Assembly: GCA_045643185.1 (NCBI GenBank)
Contig: JAZUKH010000274.1
Span: 1 to 10,511, forward strand
Direction: 5' to 3'
From: RGIG464 sp045643185
Lineage (GTDB): Bacteria; Myxococcota_A; Bradymonadia; UBA4248
Length of the DNA stretch: 10,511 bases
In this document: one piece after another, positions 1 to 6,487 of the stretch
How the letters are laid out: the number at the start of each line of letters is the position of its first letter
How positions within the stretch are numbered: the first letter of the stretch is position 1
Made by a program: the position numbers and the translations under genes
Notes under the pieces: model-generated
What the model was told of the DNA's origin: nothing
Databases searched by the model: none
What the model saw: only the letters and a program-made list of their open reading frames with translations

Positions 1-227
1 AACGACGCCTGTGAGATTGCTGCTTGCGCGGATGGCTACAAAGTGAGCGATGACAAAGCTTCCTGCGTCGAAGACGTTCCTGCGCCTAAGTGCTCGACGG
101 CTTTGGATTGCCAGATCCCTGATGGCTCGAAAGCCACCGAAATGGCTTGCAACAACGACGCCTGTGAGATTGCTGCTTGCGCGGATGGCTACAAAGTGAG
201 CGATGACAAAGCTTCCTGCGTCGAAGA
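1..227 (+). repeat. Intragenic direct repeat, 153-bp period
   Basis: Bases 1-74 are identical to bases 154-227. The 153-bp (51-codon) period keeps frame and encodes the module ending YKVSDDKASC. A third copy near 1966-2040 encodes nearly the same peptide with many synonymous changes, so the first two copies are recent duplicates or were homogenised. Confidence 0.93.
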
Positions 228-2505
228 TTCTGCTGATGCGGAATGCTCCGCAGATGACACGGCCGATGCGCTTGCAACCAAGTGCGATGGCAAAGTTGCG
301 TTGCCCGATTCCAATGGCGCTTATGTCTGCAAAGATTCGAAATGCGCGGTCGGGTGTAAAGATGGTTTTACGCTGACGGATGATGGCAAAGCGTGCTTGC
401 AGAATGCGCCGGGTGGTGATGAATGCTCCGCAGATGACACGGCCGATGTGCTTGCAACCAAGTGCAATGGCAAAGTTGCGTTGCCTGTTGCTAATGGCGC
501 TTATGTCTGCAAAGATTCGAAATGCGCGGTCGGGTGTGTTGAAGGGTTTGAGCTCGGTAATGACGGTAGTATAGACTATTGTTATGAGACATGCAGTGAC
601 ACGGATACGACGCGTTGTATTGATGGTAAAATGCAGCAGTGCTATTTTGGCGCATGGACTGATCCTGAAGATTGTTCAGACGTTATTACGGATACAGATG
701 CATCCGAAGTCGCTTGCGATGATAAAAACTTGGCCTGTATTATTAAAGAATGCAAAAATGACAAGGTACCGTCATCTGAGACAAACTCTTATTCTGGCTT
801 GCTAGAATGGTCGTGTGTTGATCCTACTAGCGTTGATGGTTGTGTTTATCAGGGTAGAGTGATCGAGACCGATACAATGTTCTGTGCTGATGAACATACG
901 CCAATGCTGTGCGATATATATAGCGAGCCCAAGATAGCAGATATGAGTGGTTACATTTCATGCGGTGACGGCTACATCTGTGATGAGGAATATCTAAATG
1001 ATGTATGGAGTTGTAAAGAAGCTCCCATTTCCTCGTCCGAATGCACCGATGGCGCCGACCAAGATACGCTTAGTAACGAGTGCCGAGGTATCATTTCGTT
1101 GCCCTCGTATGGCAAGTATACCTGTATCAATTCGAAATGCGGCTTTGATTGTACAGACGGCTTTGATTTGAACGATGCTAAAAATGCTTGTGTTATGAAA
1201 GCTGCTTTGACTAATGCGTGTGTGGATAGTAGTGGCCCGATTACGGGTGGAATTTGCGCTGTTGATGATGCTGGTGAGGCATACGCTTTATCTTGTGAAA
1301 ATGGGGAGGCTCAATATCCAAAGCATTGTGGCGTTCAAAATGAATGGGAAGACCTAACGGATTATCCGATATGTTATATGATTAAAACTGAATCTAGTGA
1401 ATATTCTACATGCGGTCAATGTGGTTCCGATGATATTACGAATTGCCCCGTTCCAACATCTGATCTGAAAGAAGCATATTGTGATATTTCTGAACTGCCG
1501 CGTTGTGCCGAACGTTGCAAGGATGGTTATGTAGACGATGGTTCTGGCAACTGCGTGGCAAAACAGTGTGACGTAGTCAGCGATTGCTATCGACCTAATA
1601 ATGCGATTGCAATGCGTTGCGAGAGTGGTAAATGCGTGGTCTGGGAATGTGACGATGATTATCAAGTCAATAGTGATAGAACCGCTTGCGAAGGCGTGAC
1701 TCTTCCTTGCTCAGTTCAGAGCTTTTCCGAGACCATGACGGTTAATCACGGTGATTTGTATTGTATCGATGAGACTCACGTCGGTGAATGCTATAATGGC
1801 ATTGCTGATACCGGATATGGTTGGTGTTCTGATGGTAAAATTTGTGATCCTGCTAAGGTGAACGATGCCCCAGGTTGCGTTGAAGATCCGGCGGTTGGCT
1901 CCTGCACGCTGACCTGCGATAACATCGCCCATGCAACGAGCGCGTCTTGTCAGCTTCAGAGCTCCGGCGCTGCTTGCGTCGTCACCGCTTGCGAATCCGG
2001 TTACAAAGTCAGCGATGATAAAGCGTCTTGCGTTGAAGATGGCGGTAGCAGCTCGAGCGAACCTAAACTCTCTTTTGCAAATATTGATCTTAATACATAT
2101 TGTGATGGAGACACAGATGGAGCCAAATGTCCATCTAATGCGTATGGAAATGGAAAAAAGAAAATTGGATCAACTGTTGTTAAATTTACCAGTGTTAATT
2201 TTATCAATAGTAAGGTTTATATAAAAAGCGGTGGTAATATTGAAGTGACCGGTTTGTCTGGTATTTCGAGTATTGTCATTAAAGGTGCGGCTAAAGGCAC
2301 GTCGAAACTTAAGGTCACTGGCGTAAAGGAAGGTGAATCAGTATTTACATATGAATCAGCTGAGTATGCTGGTGGAGCTGCAATCGATCTTACTATCAAT
2401 AGTACGTCGACTTTTGCAGAAGGTACGTGGTCGAATAATATTGATTCATTTATTTATGAGGTTGTTTCTGGTCAAACGAATCTCGATTCTATCGATTGGA
2501 AATAA
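1..2505 (+). CDS. Large modular cysteine-rich surface/secreted protein (5' end outside window)
   Basis: The frame is open from base 1, so the start and any signal peptide lie upstream; 834 residues are visible before TAA. Residues 1-688 are a string of short Cys-rich modules. A 51-residue module ending in YKVSDDKASC occurs at residues 1-25 and 26-76, with a diverged copy near 634-680. A 60-residue module containing CSADDTAD and YVCKDSKCAVGC occurs twice at about 80-180, with a diverged third copy near 346-400. A third type with CxDGxxC occurs at about 280-340 and 568-630. Residues 689-834 are nearly Cys-free and Ser/Thr/Gly-rich with alternating hydrophobics, ending LDSIDWK; I infer a beta-sandwich, possibly a binding or anchoring domain. 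Regularly spaced cysteines suggest disulfides and therefore an exported location. The duplicated modules are more GC-rich than the C-terminal domain (30/60 G+C at 301-360, 14/60 at 2161-2220), which suggests a mosaic origin. No enzymatic motif was recognised; an adhesin-like role is inference. Confidence 0.85.
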   Translation, partial: NDACEIAACADGYKVSDDKASCVEDVPAPKCSTALDCQIPDGSKATEMACNNDACEIAACADGYKVSDDKASCVEDSADAECSADDTADALATKCDGKVALPDSNGAYVCKDSKCAVGCKDGFTLTDDGKACLQNAPGGDECSADDTADVLATKCNGKVALPVANGAYVCKDSKCAVGCVEGFELGNDGSIDYCYETCSDTDTTRCIDGKMQQCYFGAWTDPEDCSDVITDTDASEVACDDKNLACIIKECKNDKVPSSETNSYSGLLEWSCVDPTSVDGCVYQGRVIETDTMFCADEHTPMLCDIYSEPKIADMSGYISCGDGYICDEEYLNDVWSCKEAPISSSECTDGADQDTLSNECRGIISLPSYGKYTCINSKCGFDCTDGFDLNDAKNACVMKAALTNACVDSSGPITGGICAVDDAGEAYALSCENGEAQYPKHCGVQNEWEDLTDYPICYMIKTESSEYSTCGQCGSDDITNCPVPTSDLKEAYCDISELPRCAERCKDGYVDDGSGNCVAKQCDVVSDCYRPNNAIAMRCESGKCVVWECDDDYQVNSDRTACEGVTLPCSVQSFSETMTVNHGDLYCIDETHVGECYNGIADTGYGWCSDGKICDPAKVNDAPGCVEDPAVGSCTLTCDNIAHATSASCQLQSSGAACVVTACESGYKVSDDKASCVEDGGSSSSEPKLSFANIDLNTYCDGDTDGAKCPSNAYGNGKKKIGSTVVKFTSVNFINSKVYIKSGGNIEVTGLSGISSIVIKGAAKGTSKLKVTGVKEGESVFTYESAEYAGGAAIDLTINSTSTFAEGTWSNNIDSFIYEVVSGQTNLDSIDWK
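241..537 (+). repeat. Intragenic direct repeat, 180-bp period
   Basis: Bases 241-357 match 421-537 at 111 of 117 positions by direct comparison. The 180-bp (60-codon) period preserves frame. Similarity stops abruptly at both edges: the following codons (AAA GAT GGT versus GTT GAA GGG) differ. This indicates a discrete duplicated or gene-converted block. A diverged protein-level relative lies at about 1036-1190. Confidence 0.93.
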
Positions 2506-2531
2506 TTATTAATTTGATCCAATAATCATTA

Positions 2532-2558
2532 GCCGCCCTTTTTGGGCGGCTTTTTTTT
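2532..2558 (+). terminator. Intrinsic terminator of the modular Cys-rich gene
   Basis: A perfect 7-bp stem, GCCGCCC (2532-2538) with GGGCGGC (2544-2550), encloses a TTTTT loop and is followed directly by eight T. It begins 27 bases after the stop codon. Confidence 0.95.
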
Positions 2559-2674
2559 GCTCAATTTATGTCTTTGGCCAACCAAGTTTGTCGTTTGGTC
2601 ACGGATTGCGCTCAGCAATGCGTGTGCGCGATGCGAAGTTTGGGCGCGGGCACGCAGTGACGTGTTGGTTGGAC

Positions 2675-2702
2675 TTGCAAAATCACGCGTGTTATTTAGA
2701 AT
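2675..2702 (+). promoter_or_regulatory. Candidate sigma70-type promoter for the Sel1-like lipoprotein
   Basis: TTGCAA (2675-2680) and TAGAAT (2697-2702) are separated by 16 bp, about 80 bp upstream of the ATG at 2785. The match is moderate: 4/6 at -35 and 5/6 at -10. The rest of the 226-bp gap after the terminator holds no convincing gene. Confidence 0.35.
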
Positions 2703-2784
2703 GACGAAGTTTTGGTGCGCCGGTGAATGGGCACAAACGATCGTCTTTATATGTCCACGTGGCCTTTTGGCATGATGAGGTTTT

Positions 2785-4386
2785 ATGAAAAAACAAATTT
2801 TGACCCAACTGATGTGTTTTGGTCTGGTATCGCTTGCGATCATGGGCTGCAAATCCGCGAACCCGTCGAGCGATGCGCCATCGGACGGCGTGAAAGCCGA
2901 AGAACCGGCGATCGCCGAGTCGATGCAGCGTGAGGTTGAGCTGTTTCGTAGCGTTGATAAGAACAAGCTCGATGCGCCCAAACTGGACGATGAACTCAAG
3001 GTGTTGATGAAAAAAGCCGAGATGAATGACGACGAGGCGCGCGAAAAACTCGGTGTCTATTTCATGTCGTTGCCCAAATCCCGTGAAAGCGTCAAACAGG
3101 GACGAGCCTATTTGCGCGCGGTCAAGACGCACAAAGATGGTCAGGCCGCCTATCTGCGTGGTTACGACGAGTTGTGGGATCCGATCCGCATGTATTCGGA
3201 AGACATGAGCAACGCCTCTCGCAAACACATTCACGAAGCGGCCAAACTCGGTGATCCCAAGGCACTCGCCATGACGCTCGATTTCCCCGGTTATCGCCTC
3301 AAAGACGTCGACGTCATTACCAAACTGAACGAATACTACGAAGCCAAACTCGCCGAAAAACGCGATCCCAAGCTCGTTTACGAATGGGCTAAGGCGATCG
3401 AACCAGGCCCGTTTGAACGCATTTCGGAACAATTCCCGGCTTTGCTTCAGGAAGCCGCCAAAGCCAATGTCGAGGATGCTCGTTTGCATTACGCGCTCAT
3501 CCTCATGGCCGATACTTCCAAAACTGAAGACTGGAAAACCGGTTTTGGTTATCTTAAGGACGCTGCGATGGCCGGTAATGCCGAAGCGAGCAACGAAGTG
3601 GCGCGCTTGATCAAGGAATACCAGGAATACGGCGAAGATTACGATAACGATCGTAAAGTTTATTTTTCAACACTCATCAATTTGAGCGGCAAATCAGCCG
3701 ACGAACTCATCAAAGAATTCAAAATGGGCGCCATGGGCCTTGACTTGGTCTGCGAGGAGTTTGCAGGAACCGATAACGACGCGTTGGTCAAGTGTACTGA
3801 AAAATACCTCGCCGTGGGCGCCTCTCGTGATGCGTGCGACCTGCTCGAAAACAATCACCCGTGGGCAGAACTCAAAAACAATGGCAAGATCGACGATGGC
3901 GTTCTCAAAAAACTGGGTTCCCAGTTGCTCAAATGCCGTAAAGAAGCTCTGTTCCGTGGCGAAGATTACTCGCAGCAAACCGGCTTGGCCGGCCCGTCGA
4001 CGGCTGCAGCCATCGCCAGTTACTATGCTGGCAACGAGTTTTATGGCGCCAAAGCCGATGTGGATAAAAAACTCGCCTATTTGGTCTATGGTGCCGTGAA
4101 TGGCGATGAGGAAGTGCTCGACCTGTCGTTTGCCGGCGCCAAGCCCGAGACGATCGAAGGCGCCTGGGATGCCCAGTGGGCACTCGCTCAGGCTTACGCA
4201 AACGGTGAAATGCCCGCTGATGCTGAACGACAGTGTTACTGGACTGAAGTCGCCAAGGCTTCGACCTTCTGCACCAAGGTCTGTAAGACGAACGCCGAGT
4301 TCGTCGAAGCCTGCAAGACATGCAACGACATTAAGGCTGCTGCCAAAGCCTGTAAAGAGCCCGTCAAAGCGAAAAAAGAAAAATAG
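2785..4386 (+). CDS. Sel1/TPR-like repeat lipoprotein
   Basis: A 533-residue protein. The N-terminus has two lysines, a hydrophobic stretch and the lipobox IMGC, so Cys22 is the expected lipidation site; +2 is Lys, not Asp, consistent with outer-membrane sorting. The body is helical, with Sel1/TPR-like signatures: EAAKLGDPKALAM near 148-160, KDAAMAGNAEASNEVARL near 258-275, YLVYGAVNGDEEVLDLSF near 432-449 and WALAQAYANGEMP near 464-476. Such repeats normally scaffold protein-protein contacts; no catalytic motif is seen. The last 50 residues contain six cysteines (484, 496, 500, 510, 513, 523), with CKTC among them; this is a possible disulfide knot or metal site and is not part of canonical Sel1 repeats. 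The ATG follows GATGAGG with a short 4-base gap. A Cys-rich gene starts 79 bp downstream and may share the transcript. The partner is unknown. Confidence 0.85.
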   Translation: MKKQILTQLMCFGLVSLAIMGCKSANPSSDAPSDGVKAEEPAIAESMQREVELFRSVDKNKLDAPKLDDELKVLMKKAEMNDDEAREKLGVYFMSLPKSRESVKQGRAYLRAVKTHKDGQAAYLRGYDELWDPIRMYSEDMSNASRKHIHEAAKLGDPKALAMTLDFPGYRLKDVDVITKLNEYYEAKLAEKRDPKLVYEWAKAIEPGPFERISEQFPALLQEAAKANVEDARLHYALILMADTSKTEDWKTGFGYLKDAAMAGNAEASNEVARLIKEYQEYGEDYDNDRKVYFSTLINLSGKSADELIKEFKMGAMGLDLVCEEFAGTDNDALVKCTEKYLAVGASRDACDLLENNHPWAELKNNGKIDDGVLKKLGSQLLKCRKEALFRGEDYSQQTGLAGPSTAAAIASYYAGNEFYGAKADVDKKLAYLVYGAVNGDEEVLDLSFAGAKPETIEGAWDAQWALAQAYANGEMPADAERQCYWTEVAKASTFCTKVCKTNAEFVEACKTCNDIKAAAKACKEPVKAKKEK

Positions 4387-4398
4387 TTACCGTTCAGC

Positions 4399-4423
4399 CG
4401 AGTTGCCCGCGCGCGGCAACTCG
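4399..4423 (+). other. Perfect hairpin between the lipoprotein and Cys-rich genes
   Basis: CGAGTTGCC (4399-4407) pairs perfectly with GGCAACTCG (4415-4423) around a CGCGCGC loop. No T-run follows, so it is not a standard intrinsic terminator. It sits in the 79-bp gap before a very strong ribosome binding site, so an mRNA-stabilising or processing element in a shared transcript is plausible. Confidence 0.7.
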
Positions 4424-4465
4424 ACAGATATAGTCATGTCTCTCGTTCTAAACAAGGAGGTCACG

Positions 4466-4918
4466 ATGTGTGAAGAAAACAAAGAATGTTGTGAAAATGC
4501 CAGTAGTGAGGATCAAAACCGTGTTTGCGAGCGCGAACAAGGTGATCCGTGCGATGGTATTGGCTGCGACGGTCGCACCTGCGCCTGTGGTTGTGATGAA
4601 CGCCATGGTTGTGGTCATGACGCAGACGATGTCGCTTGTGAGGAGGTCGATCATGATATTGAAACGTGTGGGTGTGATGGCTGTGATGGCTGTGGCTGCG
4701 GCCACCGTTGCTGTGGCGGCTGCCACGACTGTGGTTGTGGTTGCGACGGCCAAAACGGTGAAGAAAGTGACGAAGAAGCGTGCTGCAGCGGATGCAGAAT
4801 GAAAACTGAGATCGTCAAGATCGCGCTTGAGGTCGCCAAATCGATCGCGGTGACGGCTGCCGCTACGACGACGGCGCTCATCGTCACCTCAGTTCTCAAA
4901 AAATTCATAAAATTGTAA
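4466..4918 (+). CDS. Tail-anchored, metallothionein-like Cys/His-rich small protein
   Basis: A 150-residue protein. I chose the ATG at 4466 because a perfect AGGAGG (4455-4460) lies 5 bases upstream; an in-frame ATG at 4436 lacks such a site. Residues 1-111 contain 25 cysteines, many as CxC or CxxC (39/41/43, 68/70, 73/76/78, 82/83/86/89/91/93, 106/107/110), plus histidines at 47, 51, 63, 80 and 87 and many Asp/Glu. The core is a CDGC/CGC-type low-complexity run. No N-terminal signal peptide is visible. Residues 112-150 form a helix-prone tail with a hydrophobic core SIAVTAAATTTALIVTSVL (126-144) followed by KKFIKL, as expected of a tail anchor with a cytosolic N-terminus. Cysteines in a reducing compartment suggest metal binding (Zn, Cu or Cd), but this is inference. 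I do not recognise a family. Alternatives are an exported disulfide-rich protein using an unusual route, or a precursor of a modified peptide. Confidence 0.8.
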   Translation: MCEENKECCENASSEDQNRVCEREQGDPCDGIGCDGRTCACGCDERHGCGHDADDVACEEVDHDIETCGCDGCDGCGCGHRCCGGCHDCGCGCDGQNGEESDEEACCSGCRMKTEIVKIALEVAKSIAVTAAATTTALIVTSVLKKFIKL

Positions 4919-4924
4919 TTAAAC

Positions 4925-4947
4925 TGGGCGTCCCAAAAGGACGCCCA
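4925..4947 (+). terminator. Strong hairpin after the Cys-rich gene, no T-run
   Basis: TGGGCGTCC (4925-4933) pairs perfectly with GGACGCCCA (4939-4947) around a CAAAA loop, starting 7 bases after the stop. No T-tract follows, so it may end the message as a 3' stability hairpin or an inefficient terminator. The next 60 bases are A/T-rich. Confidence 0.5.
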
Positions 4948-5009
4948 CGAAAATCGATAAAAAATTTCAAAAAAAATGTCACGTTTTGAAAGTTGATGGG
5001 AATTCTTTA

Positions 5010-5040
5010 GGAAGCGCAAAATTGGGTGCTTCCACTTTTT
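5010..5040 (+). promoter_or_regulatory. Terminator-like hairpin in the dprA leader
   Basis: GGAAGCGC (5010-5017) pairs with GTGCTTCC (5026-5033), with one G-T wobble and an 8-base loop. It is followed by AC and five T (5036-5040), ending where the dprA ribosome binding site GAGGAG (5041-5046) begins. It could end read-through from the Cys-rich gene, or attenuate dprA if transcription starts upstream. Confidence 0.45.
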
Positions 5041-5053
5041 GAGGAGAATTCGC

Positions 5054-6283
5054 ATGAACCAGGATTTGAAAAACGCACTGATTTGGCTATGGCACAACCA
5101 CTTGGCAACCTCGAAAGAGATCGATGACCTGTTGACGGGCGACGAGTCGCCCGAATCTCGCTGGTCGTGTTGGGCGAGTCAACACCATCAAAATCTGGCC
5201 TTGTCGTCGGCGTCGCGTCTAGGTGACGAGATCCGCGCGATGTATGGCTCCAAAGGTATTTCGTTGCTCGTCAAGGGCGAGTTGTCGTATCCGGCGAAGT
5301 TGAGTGAGGCACCGGGATATATACCGATCATTTCGGTGTGTGGAAGCGTCGAAGTGTTGCAGCGCAGCCAGGTTGCGATCGTTGGCAGCCGCGAGACGAC
5401 GGAGACTGCGCGTGGCGTGACGCCGCTCGTTGCGGCTGCGTTGATGACACGTGGCTTTGTTGTGACGAGCGGCGGTGCGCTTGGCATCGACGCGTTGGCG
5501 CACCGTGAAGCGATGCGACTTGGTCAGCCGACGGTCGTCGTTACGGCGACCGACGTGGACCAGGTCTATCCACATGACAATGCGGATATCTTCGACTACG
5601 CGCGCCGCTTTGGCGCCGTCGTCAGCCAGTACCCCATTCGGACGGATCCGCAACGAACCTTGTTTCCATCGCGAAACACGTTGATGGCGGCGCTCAGTGA
5701 AGCTACCTGTATCGTGCAATGTCGATGTGGCAGCGGCGCTTTGTACACGGCTGAAGCCAGTCACAAGCTCGGTCGCCCGACCTTTGTTGTGGCGAGTAAT
5801 GGGTTTAATGAATTCAACGAGGGCGGGCTCGAACTGGTCAAAAGGCAAAAAGCGGCGCTCGTTTCGGTCGCCGACGACTTTGATGTGATCGGACGCGGTG
5901 ATGCCGACAACCGGGCTGTCAACATGCAACTTGGGCTCACGCCGCTGTTTGAGGCAACCTCACCGCGTTCGGATGCCGGTAGACCGGCCAAAAGCCGCGT
6001 CAAGACGGATAAACTCGGCAACAAACCGGGGGAATTGGGTGTTCATGCGGTCGAGCGTGGTGCTCGTGGCGAAGTCGCGCCCGAACCCGTGTTTGAGGAC
6101 GACTTGGCTTCGGCGATCTACGCGTCCCTTGCTGTGCCCATGCTTGGGCGCGACGAGCTTGCGCGGCGCACGTCTTGCGACGACCTCGCCCGGTTGACCC
6201 AAACGCTGCTTGACATGGAATTCGACGGGTATGTTGAATGCGTCGCTGGTCGCTATCGCCGAACCGTGTCGAAGAGGGGGTAG
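5054..6283 (+). CDS. dprA: DNA-processing protein DprA (Smf family)
   Basis: A 409-residue protein. The ATG at 5054 has GAGGAG 7 bases upstream; an in-frame TTG at 5039 would add five residues but overlaps that site, so it is unlikely. DprA binds single-stranded DNA taken up during transformation and loads RecA in the cytoplasm. Its Rossmann-like core is clear: VAIVGSR (107-113), SGGALGID (139-146), FPSRN (204-208) and GSGALYTAEA (226-235), matching the family's GSR, SGxAxGID, FPxRN and GSLxTA blocks. The N-terminal 1-100 resembles the helical lead-in and ends with the SYPAKL segment typical before the core. A charged, probably disordered linker (about 290-345) precedes a C-terminal winged-helix-like segment (351-409, LASAIYASL onward). 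It is somewhat longer than typical DprA because of the linker. VPG, usual after the gR-VF strand, is VAS here. The gene appears to be a single-gene unit. Confidence 0.93.
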   Translation: MNQDLKNALIWLWHNHLATSKEIDDLLTGDESPESRWSCWASQHHQNLALSSASRLGDEIRAMYGSKGISLLVKGELSYPAKLSEAPGYIPIISVCGSVEVLQRSQVAIVGSRETTETARGVTPLVAAALMTRGFVVTSGGALGIDALAHREAMRLGQPTVVVTATDVDQVYPHDNADIFDYARRFGAVVSQYPIRTDPQRTLFPSRNTLMAALSEATCIVQCRCGSGALYTAEASHKLGRPTFVVASNGFNEFNEGGLELVKRQKAALVSVADDFDVIGRGDADNRAVNMQLGLTPLFEATSPRSDAGRPAKSRVKTDKLGNKPGELGVHAVERGARGEVAPEPVFEDDLASAIYASLAVPMLGRDELARRTSCDDLARLTQTLLDMEFDGYVECVAGRYRRTVSKRG

Positions 6284-6355
6284 ACGCGTATGGGCGCAGC
6301 CCATAGCGGCGTAGGGGGAGACTTCCCCCTCACAAAAAATACCATTGAAATGTAG
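6284..6355. repeat. Two adjacent palindromes downstream of dprA
   Basis: TATGGGC-GCA-GCCCATA (6289-6305) is a perfect 7-bp hairpin with a 3-base loop. AGGGGGA-GACT-TCCCCCT (6313-6330) is a perfect 7-bp hairpin with a 4-base loop. Neither is followed by a T-run on either strand. They may act as a 3' end for dprA or be a small dispersed palindromic element. The rest of the gap up to 6390 shows nothing clear. Confidence 0.6.
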
Positions 6356-6399
6356 GTGCATTGCTTACGTGTGGGCGTAAAAATAACCCGCCTTTACGC

Positions 6400-6428
6400 T
6401 TGCGTGGGGGGCGTATAGTCTCTATAAG
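6400..6428 (+). promoter_or_regulatory. Candidate promoter of the EGF/jelly-roll lipoprotein gene
   Basis: TTGCGT (6400-6405) and TATAAG (6423-6428) are spaced 17 bp, giving a leader of about 55 bases before the ATG at 6488. An overlapping alternative is TTTACG (6393-6398) with TATAGT (6414-6419) at 15 bp. Confidence 0.45.
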
Positions 6429-6487
6429 GCTTGGGCTTTTTTCGGGGGAGAAAGGCCGCAGATAATCAAATTTTTAGGAGATTCGAG

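Noticed and set aside
2542..2775. 77-codon open frame between the first terminator and the lipoprotein gene
   Set aside because: It starts inside the terminator hairpin, lacks a ribosome binding site and shows no domain-like pattern.
2692..3489. 265-codon open frame on the minus strand
   Set aside because: It lies almost entirely opposite the Sel1-like lipoprotein, has no convincing ribosome binding site, and its sequence shows no recognised motif; it looks like a coding shadow.
4100..4465. Upstream in-frame extension of the Cys-rich tail-anchored gene
   Set aside because: It overlaps the end of the lipoprotein gene in another frame and its Ser/Pro/Arg-rich composition is unlike the Cys-rich protein; the AGGAGG before 4466 fixes the start.
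5219..5929. 236-codon open frame on the minus strand
   Set aside because: It is antisense to the conserved DprA core and is rich in Arg/His as expected of a shadow frame.
6290..6355. 21-residue open frame starting MGAAHSGVGG
   Set aside because: It coincides with the two palindromes and has only a poorly spaced G-rich stretch upstream; the hairpins explain the sequence better.
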